In this document: piece after piece, positions 12,444 through 25,900 of the stretch
Position numbering within the stretch: position 1 is the stretch's first letter
How the letters are laid out: every line of letters begins with the position of its first letter
Source of the DNA: Acanthosoma haemorrhoidale
Taxonomy: Eukaryota > Arthropoda > Insecta > Hemiptera > Acanthosomatidae
Direction: 5' to 3'
DNA: 64,000 nt
Assembly (NCBI GenBank): GCA_930367205.1
Contig: OV884015.1
Span: forward strand, 76,833,341 to 76,897,340
Position numbers and translations under genes: made by a program
The notes under the pieces: generated by a model
Told to the model about the DNA's origin: nothing
What the model saw: the letters and a program-made list of their open reading frames with translations, nothing else
Database searches by the model: none

Positions 12444-12518
12444 TGGAATGCGGGAGGCAAAACGGAGGGGATTCTTAGTGCCAGGATGACAGCGTACGTT
12501 AGGAGCTTGGTGTTCCGA
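12444..12518 (-). repeat. dispersed repeat D, copy 2
   Basis: Reverse-complement match to 4116-4189 over about 74 bp; the GC-rich core GGAATGCGGGAGGCAAAACG and the following GGAGGGGATTCTTA are intact. The flanks differ, so this is a dispersed rather than segmental copy. The family is unidentified. Confidence 0.7.
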
Positions 12519-13159
12519 TTTTCGCAGCCCTCGTTGCTTCTTCTACTTTTCCGACGATCAGTTATCCTACTCTAGCAATAGAATTCCTAATGAGAAATCC
12601 ATATTGTGTTTTGTGAATTTGCATACATTTTTTCGTAAAAAACTTTATTCATTTATAGTACTTCAAATAATAAGAGGTTTTGTGATTATAGTCCAATGAA
12701 GCCCTATCACACATTAAATACTAATAATGAAGAAGTGGAAATCTTGAACATAATAGAAAAAAAATCATTCCAGGACTATGAAAAACATTAATGTTCAGAT
12801 GACAAAGTCACTATAAGAACTATAACAAATAAAAGGAAATTAGTAATGCCAATGTAAAACATAGTGTAATCCTCTGGAGGAACGATAATAATAATTATGA
12901 AATAAAAATAATAATTGTTTAACTGCTTTTAGTAAATAAAGTCCATGCGATCCACCTATATTAACCAAAAAACCAATAACAATAATATGTAGAAGTCTGT
13001 ACAATACGACATTAAATAAATAACAGTAATATTAATACAAAAGAAAACAAGAACGTGACATACAAACGAACATTTATGATAACAGCTAACATTTATCTGC
13101 ATATACTAAACAACCAAATAAAAATAATTATTAAAAAATGAAAGTCAGGAAATATAAAA
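12519..13159. other. AT-rich sequence, no gene seen
   Basis: Low-complexity AT-rich DNA between repeat D and a possible retroelement remnant; no supported feature. Confidence 0.45.
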
Positions 13160-13500
13160 TGAGTCAATTGCTCCCAGACGAGTGTTTCTTAGGATGGTAA
13201 GAAGGTGAGCTTTGAACGTATGGGATGGGGTATGGTGGATATTAGGATGTAGAGGATTCCAGCTAGCAGTAGAACGAGCAAGGAAGGGCCGATTGTATCA
13301 TGCAGTTTTGTGAGCAAAAGTATAAAGGTGAGGGAGATGGGATCTTGTGTTCCGGGAGTGGGCTGAGGTTTTGAACTGTAAAATATTGTTTATATGTAAG
13401 GAGGGGGTGAAGTAAATTGATGGTTCGAAATGGAATGAACCCAAGAAATATTGTGCGTTGGAGGAAGGGAGGAGTCATCCTAACTCGGGGTTGAGGTGAG
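13160..13500 (-). pseudogene. possible retroelement C-terminal remnant
   Basis: In one minus-strand frame near 13180-13300 the reading ARSTASWNPLHPNIHHTPSH is followed by FKAHLLTILRN. That resembles the 'LWNSLPP...SFK..L' ending common to many non-LTR reverse transcriptases. The rest of the patch is less AT-rich than its surroundings but has no further motif. The match is short and weak, and composition could explain it. Confidence 0.25.
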
Positions 13501-16500
13501 AGAATTGGGAGTGCTGTGGAGTAACAAAAACAAACCTAACGAAGCAATTCATGATTCGCTTCAATTTGTTCCCGAGTCACACCGAGTGAGAATGTAATCC
13601 ACTATTCGATATAATAAAACAATTTTTCGGGTTTATCACTAGCTAATTTTTTAGGCAAAGAAAAAAAAGAAGACAGTTTTGCATGGAGCTGGTTTTTACC
13701 TGTAGCATAATTGGAGCTATACCACTTCCACTTGATTCCATCAATGTTTAAAGCCTTAGTAAAAGGTCATTTTAAGGAGATCTTACTGAATGTTAGATAT
13801 ATATATATATTATTTTTATAAATGTACATTTTACACTATGATTTTTTTCAACTACTAATGAGCTGAAGCTACTGCGTACCTTAATTCCAACTATTCCTTT
13901 TTTCAGCACTGGTTCCTGGAAGATGGAACAGGATGAACGGAAAAACGATTTGGCACCTACTGGAAATGTATAAGAGGTGACGATATTTCCATAGCTAACG
14001 GTCGCCAGCTCTGAAAAACGAGCCCTATAGGGTTCTTCCCTCGTGTCGATGCCCCTAGGGAATATCTGGATTTATATCCGCTGCCTTAACGCTCTCCTAC
14101 AACCCTTAAAAGTTCTCTTAAACAGTGCTTTGGGTATGCTTTAGAAGCCTTTATCGTTACACCCCTTTTACATTATTACAGTTACTATGTATTTACAGCA
14201 TCAATGTTTTTGTAATATTTATAAGCTTTATATCACGAAGTATCTACTTTGACATCTATAGTTTTATTAAAACGTATTTCACAATAATGACTGCGTAATA
14301 ATTATTAATAACTATGTTTGTTTATAGTTTTAAGATCAACTTTATAATTAATTCTGTAAATTTCACACCCCTATATTACACGCACTAATATTGTACAAAT
14401 GATGTTATACTCGTGGAAGTCCACCTTTACCATCTAGCGGCTGGTAAGGCGACCGAGTCGGCATTGTCTAGGCTGACTGACCACATGGGAAAAGAATTTT
14501 ATTGGGAGTGATACTGTAAGAAGGTGTTGTTAAGTGTTTTGTACTGGTTCAAATATTGTTTGTATTCCATTGAAGATATTAGGTGCAGAGCTTGTCATCA
14601 TTGTTAAGTAAATATATATAGCTTATAGTATATCTTTTATAAAAGGAAAGTGAATCCAATATAATTTACTGGTGTGTGTAATGAGTATGTAGTATTTTGT
14701 TTTAAATCATATGCCAGCATTTGGTTTTAATGTAGACTGGTTCTATTATTGATTATTAGTTCATTAAGCTTATGCTTAAAGTAGGGCTGTGATTTTTTTC
14801 TGGGCAATAAGCATAGTAGATTAGACAGAAAAAATAACCTGACTCTGGTCCGACGATTGTAAATCTATGACATAACAACTTTCTTATTAATTAAAAGTGT
14901 GTGAATATAATTGAGTTCATTTAAACTGCATAATTTTATACCTTATATTTGGTAGTATAAGTAGACCTACTTATAGATTTTATCTATAAACAAGTTCCAA
15001 TTAGTATTCTTGTGTGCATTGTGATATAATAATATTGTACCGCATTAGTATATTTATTTCTATTATTACATCTTTCCTGGTAATAAAAAATATGTGTTTA
15101 TAAGATAATTAGTTTTAAATGTTTAAATATGTTTTCCTTTATTTTTTATTATTAGTATTATTTTTATGAATTGTTCAGGAACTCAGTTTTGGTTATCATT
15201 GCTCTGTCATGGTACACCATATTGAATATTGTTATAATGTTTAATACTACGCAAAGTGTACTTTATAAGCTGTAATTCACCATGAGGGTTTCAATATAGC
15301 CACCACCTATATAATTAAGTTGAATTGTTGAGTTCAGTTCCTTCTCTCGATTCCGTAAGGGGGATCTGGGGCCCGTTAACCTTTATTTGACTATAAATCA
15401 ATTAATTTTAATGAGTTGGTTTTATTACATATGAGTTTATGGAGCAATATGGCTTTGGGATATTACCTGAAAGGCGAAATTAAACTCACACCTTTCAGTT
15501 CAGAATTGCATTAACGTTTAATCATGCGTAAAAAATATTTTCCTAAATGTTAGGGTACAATTAATCCTAGAAAACATGTAGAATAAGATTATGTCTTCCT
15601 GATTTGTCCAACAGCATATGATAACAGGCACAGATCTATTGCTGCTTGCTAGTTAGTAGGTTTATATACACGTTTTACTAAACATACAAAACAGTGGAAC
15701 AAATAAAATAAATTTCTAAAAAAGAATAATAGCGTCATTAAAGCACATAATAAAATAAGAACATGAGAATATTAATATATTATTAAAATATTCGATTTTT
15801 CAAGAGAAAAGTTTAATTAAATTATGATAAAATAGACCCTGGTTCATGAGTTTAAATAAGCAACGTTTTTCTAGAAAAAAGGAATTCAAGTAGAAAAAAG
15901 GCAGCCTGGTTTCAAGGGGTTTCCGGTTGATGTAAAAAAGAAGGATATCTTTAATAATTTTACTGACCTTTAGGTCCAATAGGACCTGGAGGTCAAATTG
16001 TCTCCGGGTAAAATAATAAAAAAATATACACATTTTGTTACATTGAAAAATTTTATTCCCTCCATGCCTGAATTTTCAACGTGTTTGCATCATCTTATAT
16101 GATTTAGCAAACAACCGAAATTTGCATTTTTTTTTTTAACAGCTGGATTCAACTATCCTTAATAGCACGTACCGATATACCAGTTCTCTGAAATAATGAA
16201 GTTGAATCTCTTGGAGTAGCGGACCTCTATTTAGGTCCCCGAAGCCAATATGCAATATGAGCCCGTCTTGTTGAGCCCCTTAGTGAGCCAGCCGGCTTAG
16301 TGGGGGAGTAGGGTCACGTCTGCCGTTGATGCTATATTAAACAACTGTCATATCCTCTGAGAAAGCCAACCAATCAAACTACAACAGAACGAACCATGTC
16401 AATTGTCAATTAATAATAACAATTTATCACAGAACTCTGGTAATTATCAAGATATAGACGTACTGGTGTTTTTTCTTAATTGTATTTTACAGCTGTTTGG

Positions 16501-17961
16501 GAGTCCGTGAATTGTTTTGAAATTACTTTAGGGTTAAACTCAAAACCAGTTCACTCCATTTTACTTACTTTCACAAATAAAATAGGTAATTTCTGATTGG
16601 TGATCTTTGAGTTTTATTGATTCCACTAAAAATAATGATCACTCTCTATAACTATATTTTATTCAATTAAAAAAAAATTTTACTCAAAGAACAAAAATCA
16701 GACTGAATAACTTTTTTTTCTCACTATTTGCTATGTTGTTTACAAAAATAGAAATTATGGAATATTAAATATTATTAAATAATAACAAAAATGCTATGGA
16801 CCTTTTACTTATCACCCATAATGTTATTTTAGTTTTTAATTCACTCTTTCACTCACTCTCTCTCACTCTCTCGCTCTCTTTATCTTCCTAATTCTAAGAA
16901 TGTTTAAGACTGCTTACAAATACCCTCAAAAAATTTTTTTTAAATAAAAAAATTAGTAATTAGTTGATTTATGATTGTCAGTGTGTTTATATAATTTGTA
17001 ATCTACAAGTTGAAAATATAAATTTAAGTATTAAAAAAAAGTATTAGAACTGATGAGTAAATTTTATTAATCCAAAAAAATATATCTATGATTTAAAAAA
17101 ATATTGATGCACAAATGATCATTATTATTGTCCGAAAAGATTTTTCTCAGAAGTAATGATCAGGAAATGATTTTTCCAACTGTTGATCACAAAAAAAAAT
17201 CACTCTTGATAAAAATAAAATCATTCAAAATGATAAGATAAAAATTTCGACAGGATTTAATTTTTATATATTTATCTTTAATTATAGATTTCAACCCTGG
17301 TTCTAATAATTTTCTGTGCTCTGCCTGGCTACACTTGAGTGTTCGCTGTTCGTTTTTTGCGATCTCCCATACTTGAGAGATGTAACATGTACGAGTTTCT
17401 TTTGGAACTAAGTTAGTCGTATCGATTTAAAGTATCCTGTGTTATCATTTCCCAGTTTTCTTTCCTATGAATACAACCTATTTATTCATTGCCAATGAGA
17501 ACAGGTATCAGGAAGTCTTTGACTGTGTTAGTTTGCTTATTTATGTACATAATTGTGACATTGTTTGAATACGCACTTAGTCAGATGGTATATCTAAATG
17601 TACACATACTGTTATATTGGACTGTATAATTGATATTGATAGGTAGTACATTGATCAGACAAGCTAAATCAGTTAAACGAATTTTCAGTTAGGGTAAAAA
17701 AAATATGTGCGTTTACGATAAAGGCCGAAGTGGGTATATGCGTAATCAATGATTAATGGCCGAGGTGGATAGAGTTATTGGATTTACATATCGATTTTTC
17801 TTTGTTGCCAGCTATTTATTCTCATCTTGCTCCCCCCTTGGGAGCCTCTCTAATCACTCGTCTTGGAATTAAGAAATAGAGAATGAATTAAAGGCCAGAA
17901 GGAAACTCCACGCTAGTCTACTCTGCCATATGCCCAATTCTAACCTTTTTTGTTTTTTAGT
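13501..17961. other. no gene seen; two GC-richer patches
   Basis: Mostly AT-rich. Patches at about 13960-14130 and 16200-16330 are noticeably GC-richer and could be old repeats or exons, but neither gives a continuous readable frame or a known motif. A CT-rich run lies at about 16845-16880. Confidence 0.4.
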
Positions 17962-17970
17962 ATTACTATA

Positions 17971-18688
17971 ACTACTTCGAAGGACATCCCACCTCTCAAT
18001 AGAAAAAAAACTACTTATTTACAAGGTTATACCTAAGCCAATCTGGACATACGGAATAGAGCTATGGGGGACAGCGAAAAAGTCGAACATCAAGCGCATC
18101 GAATCCTTTCAATCATAAGTCCTAAGAACAATAGTAAATGCCCCTTATTACGTCAGCAACAAAACCCTTCACAAGGATCTGAATATACCCTATATTTTTG
18201 AACTCGTCCCTTCCAAGTTCATAAAATTCCATAGTGACCTATCCAACCACCCTAATTCCCTAGCACAGTCATTGCACTGCACCACTCACCCCTATAATTC
18301 TCCTCGGAGATTAAAACGGCAGTGGCCTCGTGACCTGCTATAACTAAGTGATAGTGGGAGTTCTGGCAATGGCCAGTTTCTCTAATCATGTCCTGAGTGT
18401 CTGTGGCTCTCGCGCTCTTGGTCATCCTCCGCTGGCTCTTATCCAGTGACGCGGCTGACGTAGGAGCGTGGGGGACTCCCCAAGACTCCGCTTCCTCCTT
18501 CGCATGCGAGGGAGGTGACAACCTTGTGGCCTTGGGGGGCCTCTGGGCTGTTTGTAAATATTGTATGAATGAGTGAGTGAATGATAAATTGTATATATGG
18601 TATGAATGATAACATTTATCTCAATTACTCATTGCCTAATAAAAGGGAGATTGTAATTTTATCTTAATAAAATTGATTGAATTCTAGC
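17971..18688 (+). mobile_element. family B Jockey-like element, 5'-truncated copy B4
   Basis: The copy starts at the block encoding LLRRTSHLSIE (near residue 503 of the long copy), continues through IWTYGIELWGTAKKSNIKRI, and reaches the 3' UTR and AATAAA. A stop-containing change (TCATAAG for TCAAAAG) and frame breaks inactivate it. Exact 9-bp target duplications, ATTACTATA, are at 17962-17970 and 18689-18697; the three bases before them also nearly agree. The tail after AATAAA is ATTGATTGAATTCTAGC, with no poly(A). The 89-codon minus-strand frame at 18252-18521 is antisense to the element and is not a gene. Confidence 0.9.
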
Positions 18689-18697
18689 ATTACTATA

Positions 18698-19280
18698 CTA
18701 TCGTGGAAAGATGGCGCTACTAGCTTATTTGCAGTTTGAAGCTCACCACTGATTCAGAAACGGTGTTTTCTGAACAGAGCCCATCGCTTAAACTTTCATA
18801 AAAATTTTAATTTTATAAATGTAAGTTTGTAACGGTAATTTGTTTAATACAACAAAGAATAAGACGTTCAATTGTCAATTATTATTAAAAATCTTCGATA
18901 TAACTCTGTTTCTACTCTGGTACTACCCTATTAATGATTTATTTTTACATGGGTGCCTAACCAACTTCATTTAAACCTATGTCACATTTATACTTTATTG
19001 GATATCCCTAAAGGTTGTCAAACCCATCTAAGACAACCAATACCGTCTTTAAACTGACAGGCATGTTATTTATGGTGCTAACATTTTAATTAAGCAGCCA
19101 CGCTTTTGAATCTCAACCAATAACCTCATTTTCTCTCAGCCTCTAAATATATCAAATAATACCCATTATACAATATTACATTTATAAAATGAAAAAAGGT
19201 CCAGCGACGAGGTAACTGATTTATCAATATTACTAATTTTTAAACAGCATCTAACGTTAATAAAAAATCATTGCTTTATA
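18698..19280. other. AT-rich sequence, no gene seen
   Basis: Nothing recognisable between family B copy B4 and the family C insertion. Confidence 0.45.
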
Positions 19281-19292
19281 AGCGTTATAACT

Positions 19293-19463
19293 TTTTTTTT
19301 TTTTTTTTTTCCCATTCTTAGGCTGAGCCTCAAACGGGCTTACCCCACAAGCCCGTGAAGCGAGTTCATGGGGCTTCGTAGCCTGTGGTGCGCGTATTCC
19401 GGTGCAATGGGGTTGTTGCACCGGTCAGCGCACCTTGAGTAATACTGTTTTCGTTCTTTAATG
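19293..19463 (-). mobile_element. family C retroelement, structured 3' fragment
   Basis: A 171-bp minus-strand insertion ends in an 18-nt poly(A) (T run at 19293-19310) and is flanked by perfect 12-bp target duplications, AGCGTTATAACT, at 19281-19292 and 19464-19475. It is GC-rich against AT-rich flanks. It contains a nested stem-loop: GGTGCGC (19387-19393) pairs with GCGCACC (19428-19434), and inside it CCGGTGCAA (19399-19407) pairs with TTGCACCGG (19416-19424). It could be a 5'-truncated non-LTR element that keeps only its 3' UTR, or a SINE. No coding sequence or RNA polymerase III boxes are clear, so the choice is open. Confidence 0.88.
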
Positions 19464-19475
19464 AGCGTTATAACT

Positions 19476-22228
19476 ACAACAAAGGTGACTTTAGTGCTAT
19501 TATTTATTACTAACGGAACTGTATTTTAGAGGTGTAATCATCTATTTTCAATTATATGCCTGATATAAAACGATGTACATAGTTGCTAGATTAGAATACA
19601 AGGATGAAAATGGCTGTTTTCGACGTACATGGGTTCACACCTCCAATGCGATACCATGATTTTTTAGTAGGTCTTCGAAGAATTCATTAATCACGCAACT
19701 ATTACTGTTGTGCTCTCACTAGATGAAAATATATTTTGTGTAAAATAACTTTTATTTTATCTAAACCATTGATTACAATTATATTTTTTGCTTATGGTGG
19801 AGTTTACTTTATAAGTTAAATAAAATAAAAATTAACAAGATGGAATGGAAATGGTTTTAGAATGAATGTTCAAGAATTTTCCGAATGAGTGCTGACTATC
19901 AACATCAAGTTAATTGTAAGGGAAGACAAAGATCTAAGGAGTAAGCTTGGTATTCCGGACGAAAAGAGGAAACTAGCGCAAGATGGAGCAGATAGGTACT
20001 CGAGGCTATGTAATTGACTTTCATCTTGATAGAGATGGAAACACAAAGAGCAACCAAGTTAATATTTTTTTAATTATAATCATGTTTTTTCAGAAAGAAA
20101 ATCATTCTGAAAATGGAAAAAAAATTGGCAATATTACTGAAATTCCCTTGGACACCCTCATATTTTATTTGTGATGTCATCAAATTTGAAGTTAAAATCT
20201 GAGTCCTTTTTTTTTCTTCACTTCTTATCCGTACAGTAAATTTTATTATTTCTACATTTCATGTACGGAAATATTTTTCTTATTTTGTGTATTATAGGCT
20301 TACTATTACTATATCTATGCACTTATCTGTCCAGAAAAAGAATATTTTAAAAATAAAATGTTACACGAGAAAATAAATGAGGCATAAAGTGTAAATAGAT
20401 CACTGAAAAAGTAATATACATAGGATGAATTAATTGAAAATCATTGGATGGAAAATTCAAAATCAAATGGCGATACAACAATCTTAATGTATGTTGGAAA
20501 AAGGGTTTGCTTTGTACTAAAGGCTGTATTCAGCAAAAGAGGCGAATATATTAATTCCGATCTGTAGATTATAAGTATATCCGTAAATTAAATAACCAAT
20601 TTACAAATTTTTAATTCAAAATATAATTTATCTAAGTAACGTATTGAATTTGTAAAACGTAAGGTTTACTGTAACGTAAGGTTACTGTAAAATTTTTAAA
20701 CGTAACTAATATATACCTACTTACTCATATTCGAGTAAGTTTTAAGGTTCATCTAAATTCCTTTTCGTATTGTAGACCAAAATATAAGAGATGAATAATG
20801 TTTTCTTAATACAAATGTTAAAAAATAATAAATTATAAGTATGTGCTATATTTAGGAATGCGGAATGGGATAAAATTATTATTTATTCGTTGCTTGTTGT
20901 GACGTTTTAGACTTTCATTAATTAGACTTGAGGCAATTTATGCTGTGTCTTTCCAAAAAAACGTTTAGCTACCACTAACCTTCATAGAATACTGGCCACA
21001 TAAATTTACTTAAGCAAAATAGAATTTCCTGGCTGTCTTTATAAATTTATTTCTCGTTTTTTTTTTTAATTTGAAACGACACAACGTACATTCCCTGATC
21101 AGGGGCTTATGATGGACTTTGCAACAACCAATGAATAAATAATGTTCTAATTTTAATATTATAATAAATTATGGGAATTATCAATAAATTAGTAATATCA
21201 AGGTCAATACAGTTGCGGAATGCCTGTCTGACGTTGCGTTCCAGTGAAGCGAGACAGTTGGAGGTGTTCCAGGCGTACTTAAGTTTGAATATATTGTATC
21301 TAACGTAACAAACTTGGTAAAATAGAGGGAACAATACAATAAATTGAGAAAAATTTGAAGGATTTTTTTTTGCCTAAGGGAAACCAGACTCCTGAGCAGA
21401 TCTTCCATGATCTTAGATACTAGGTTTAAAATCCTGTGAGATTTTTTGCAATTTCACACCAAACTTGATCTAATCTGGGGTTTCTTTCAGGATTTTATTC
21501 AATTAACTAAATTAATGAATTATTATTCATAGTTATACGTTAAATAAAATTAATTTAATTCAATATTTAAAAAAACATCAGTAAAACCCTTGTGATATCG
21601 GAGATATGACTATAGTTAGTAATTTCAAAGAATACAAAACACCTGTTTTAAGTGAGAGAGTCAAAATTACTTTGATTCATAGAAAGAATGATCCAATGAT
21701 GGGATCTGATTGCGGTAGATACTTGTTTCATTTAGATGTAGGTGCTATGGTTCCAGGCCAGTGCAGTAGGTCTTAGCTGTTTCACGTCCAAGATTGAAGC
21801 CGAACGCCTCCAATATCGTTGCTGCAGTATGTAGTGCCATTCTCCCTATATAATAATCTGAGTCACCATATATTTTATTGGCAGGTGTGACATGGTGATG
21901 GAAAAGTGATATACCCGAAAACGATTCATATCACCTGCGCTGCCCATTCATGAACAATAACAGAACTTCAATGGAGTAAATAAAATAACTTTCAATGTGA
22001 CATAACTTGAAGGCACCATTCAGAGTAGCCGAATTTAAAATTAGAAACCCAAATTTATTCTTACCCCCAGATCCTTGAGGAACTTGCGCTAAGACAGTGT
22101 ACTATCCAGACAATTTTGAAAAAATAAAAGATACCATGTACGCTTTGGAAGATCTATACCTTGGAAAATAAAGAACTTTAGATTAGAGCCCTAATGATTA
22201 TAAAACCTTAAAAAAACTTAAAATATAA
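19476..22228. other. AT-rich sequence, no gene seen
   Basis: No supported gene. Two small features occur: a 17-bp direct repeat (ACGTAAGG-TTACTGTA twice, about 20657-20689), and an 8-bp inverted repeat ACTTACTC/GAGTAAGT at 20719-20740. A GC-richer patch at about 21700-21960 gives no readable frame. Confidence 0.45.
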
Positions 22229-22233
22229 CCTAG

Positions 22234-22897
22234 TGTAGCGACCACTAACTACATAAGTTAAATCACCCTATACTATATTGCATATATATTGTAGGCAAAA
22301 GTAAAATAACATGAACTAAATGTATTATAATCAAATTTAAATCATTGTAAAAGTGTTAAGCAATAAAAGGCGGAAGCCAACTAAGTCATACGCGAGAAAG
22401 GGTCACCAGCTGGCAGTCATAAACATTAACAACCCTCACAGCCTCCCAGCCGGAAGTAGAGAGGGTACTTAAGGCCGGGCCCCTGGCCCTGTTAGTTAGT
22501 CAGTCTCCTCATCAGCCTCTGAGTCTCTCGCGACCTTTACTCGGTGACGCCTTAAGCCAGGGCTCCTGGCCCTGGAAGTAAGTCTCTTAGTCTCCTCGCC
22601 AGTTTCCTCGTCAGTCTCCTCGTGAGGGTCTCGTGAGTCTCTCTCGCGACTCTCCCGTGGCCTTTACTCGTGACGCTTGCTTGGTTTCCGCTCGAACTCT
22701 GAAAACTTGACTAATTCTTTGTGAACCCTCTGTACCTCTTCTCTTGAACATAGTGCATTGTCGGGGCGCATACCTATTATAAATGAAGTCAGATAATAAC
22801 GCCGTCATGGAACGATTGTCTATGTTATAAACTCGAACAATCCGCTCTTGCCACCAGGGCTAGGGTGATCAGGCACCTCCCTAGTGACGACCCGACA
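22234..22897. mobile_element. solo LTR, 664 bp (Gypsy- or BEL-like)
   Basis: The segment starts TGTAGCGACC and ends GACCCGACA, the TG...CA ends of a long terminal repeat. It is bracketed by 5-bp target duplications, CCTAG, at 22229-22233 and 22898-22902. It is GC-richer than its flanks, holds an AATAAAAG sequence near 22362 that could serve as a TATA-like or polyadenylation signal, and contains an internal imperfect duplication. No gag-pol sequence or second LTR is present in the window, so it is a solo LTR left by recombination between LTRs. A 5-bp duplication fits both Gypsy and BEL/Pao, and the sequence alone does not decide. Confidence 0.85.
22468..22675. repeat. imperfect internal duplication in the solo LTR
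   Basis: Two tandem blocks, about 22468-22550 and 22551-22675, share in order CTTAAG, CCTGGCCCTG, AGTCTCCTC, TCTCGCGAC and CCTTTACTCG-TGACGC. The second block is longer, with extra CTCCTCGTCAG-like units. Such repeats in an LTR often hold transcription-factor sites, but that is inference here. Confidence 0.7.
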
Positions 22898-22902
22898 CCT
22901 AG

Positions 22903-25900
22903 CTTCAGTCAATAACAGTCGATTTAAATGGTATTAATATGTTTAATAATAAATAATTCATCGTTGTAAAAACAACACAAAAGAATATTTTTAGCTCGTT
23001 CTATGAAAACTAATGCAATAGTTCTTCACAATTCATAACTTATAATGTGCTATAAACATGAAAACACGAATCATGGATGCTTTGGTATAGATAAAGTGGA
23101 TTTCATCGTTAAAATCATAAGTGTGAAGTATGTCCCAAATGGGCATGATAGTTAGTTTTTACAGCCATAACTATGTTGGCTTTTAAAGGAGGGCATAAAC
23201 TTTTACTGTCTATTTTACTGCCCGATACGTAAGCTGGGAAATAGCTTATACCTTGCAGTACTTTGGGATCGCTTAATCTTCTTGCTGGATCAAAAGTAAA
23301 TTTTACTTTACTGGTCCCATAACAAGTAATGATGAACTATACCGTGTCAATCAAACTATAATTATATACTACAGCCTTCCAGTCACAATGAGCTTCATCA
23401 AAGCCCCAACAGCACGGAAGGTAGTATTTGTAAAACACGTTTTCATTAAAAATGTACTTGGAAGTGAAAAATAATTTCCTGGTAAAGTAACATTACATTA
23501 ATTGACGGGCACCGGAAAGTAAGTTTTCTTATCTCGTTGCAATTTAAAAAATGGAGATTTCTTTTAATTAACTAGTATAACAGATGACCCCAGTACGACG
23601 GTTACTTATCTGATTTGTCCTATATTTAAATTTCTCTCAATTTAAAACAATCGCATGAATAATGTTTTGTTAAATATACAGGTACTGCTAGATTTTGTTA
23701 TCCGGGACTTTCAGGAATTTCGTCATAAAATTCATCATGATTGATCAGTGGAAATGGTTCTTAAGTCCGTGAAGCTAAGCTTTTGGTAGGCTTAAGGTTT
23801 CGTCCTCAATCAGGCAGTTGTGATTTAGCCAGGGGGTTGGAACACATACTTATAAATAAAAAAACTTTAAGGAACTGGTAAGTGAACTGTACATTAGAGT
23901 GAATGTTGTGTTAAGAATATTATTGAGTTAGCTGAGATTTAAAATTCAATGATCATGGTAAAAACAAAAATAAATTGTATCAAGAAGAAGAATTCATTTC
24001 TTAGATGAGAATTTATTAAATGGTTGCCTTATTTATTAATTTTGCCATCATATTGTTGTCATATCCGAAGTTCCTGCACCTTCGGCTGTTCTCCACTCGC
24101 TCGTTATAGGATAGTGAGCAAAGCATAAAAAAACCTTTGCCCGCTCCTGTTGGGAGATACAGGCCTACGCTTGTAACAACTCTTCACTCACTTGATTTTT
24201 TCCTGTCTTGATTGTAACCAGTGTAGCCACTTTTAGCCGGTTAACAGAATGTCAAGAGGGGATATTTCGTAAGTAGAGACTATGAAAGTTGCAATACATT
24301 TTACATTTTGTTAATCATAACGTAAAGGTTTCTTTTACGTATAACCTAGTTGAAGCATCAAAGCCAACCTCCACGCAAAATATCAGCTCCTTGTTTATAT
24401 ACTCAGTAGGTCGATTTTGACTAATACTGAATTTTTCTATTATTGTCCAGTAAAATCTTGAATTTGATACCCAACTCCATACGATAAAAAATGTTTATTT
24501 TTTTTACCAAGTAATAATTAATGAATGAAATTCAATAACGTTTTGTGTTGTTGACTGTCATCAGATCAATAATAATCCATTTGAATTCCCAGTCTATAGG
24601 GCTCAACAAACAGATAAACACATGTGTGAAACAAGGGTTTCTAGATTTGTTAAAACGTCTTTTACAGCATTTTTTTTTTTTTACTTTTAGACAAGGGATA
24701 TTTTCAGGGCTTATCTTATCTTCCATAACTGGTAGGGACTACAAGCACTTCACCATCTCCTGCAGGGTGATACAGGATGATCAGCCGTGATAACAGGGAA
24801 GCCCATTAAGAAGATATAGCTATGCCAAGATGGAGTGGAGTGTACCGTCTGGGGAACAGATTTCTTGATAAGGGTTCAAAAAATAACAGTATTTTTGATT
24901 TTTATAATAATTTTATTATTTTCGGAGGTTAACCAACCTGTTCATAGTAGAAAAAAATAAAAATTTTGAGGATTAGAAGGATGGAACTGAGAATTCTTGT
25001 CCAAACGGAAAACGTCTGAGATAAGCAGGGGTCTTTAAATAGCCTATCTGAATACTCATTCATATAGGCTCAATATATTGACAAATTAAAAGAAAAGGTA
25101 AAATCTGATGGTAGATGTTTTAATTACACTAGAAAATAATTCTTAGGCATTAGAGAGATTTATTATAGAATTAAGAGAATAATTATTGCATTTATAAAAA
25201 TAGTTTCCAGTTCATAATTTGCTATTTCATTCAATATTTTACACTTATTACCAAGCTAATCCGACAGATCCAGACTATGGAGGTGTGCTGCTTAAATTTA
25301 GTGAAGGACGTGCAAAGACTACGTAAGGAGACAATTGAGAACCAAGTAGGTTATAGAAAAACTCATCTATCTTTCATTATACGAGTATATTATATACATG
25401 TCTAAAGAAGAATCACCAAGGTGAACCAATAAATAAGGGATGATCAGTATGGGCACAAAAGTACAAAACTCAAACTTAGTCACAGCACTATCAGGGCAGT
25501 CGCTATTTTTTTGGCGACAGTATCAAAACCATCCCGCTTAACCTAGGATGTGTGTACTGGTTGTGGGTTATGTTATCATTCATCAACAATAATTTCAGCC
25601 CACAAAGCAGCAGTTTATTATACTCAATAGTTAGTTCAACATCCCACGCTGCCATTATCAAGTGCTAATGACAATTAGAGTGTTGTCTGATGTCTTGCTT
25701 AATCGAAAACCGTAAGGCTCACTTAGTAAGTCAATCATCACAAAGTCAAATGATAAAAAAAAATGAATAAATTTGTGATATAGGAAGCCAAACAATAATT
25801 GCAACTAAGTTCCACGCCAAGCTTTACTCAAGGAAAATAATTTACAATGAATACAGTAATATACACACACCTCTAGTCGATGTAAATAACTAATTATTAC

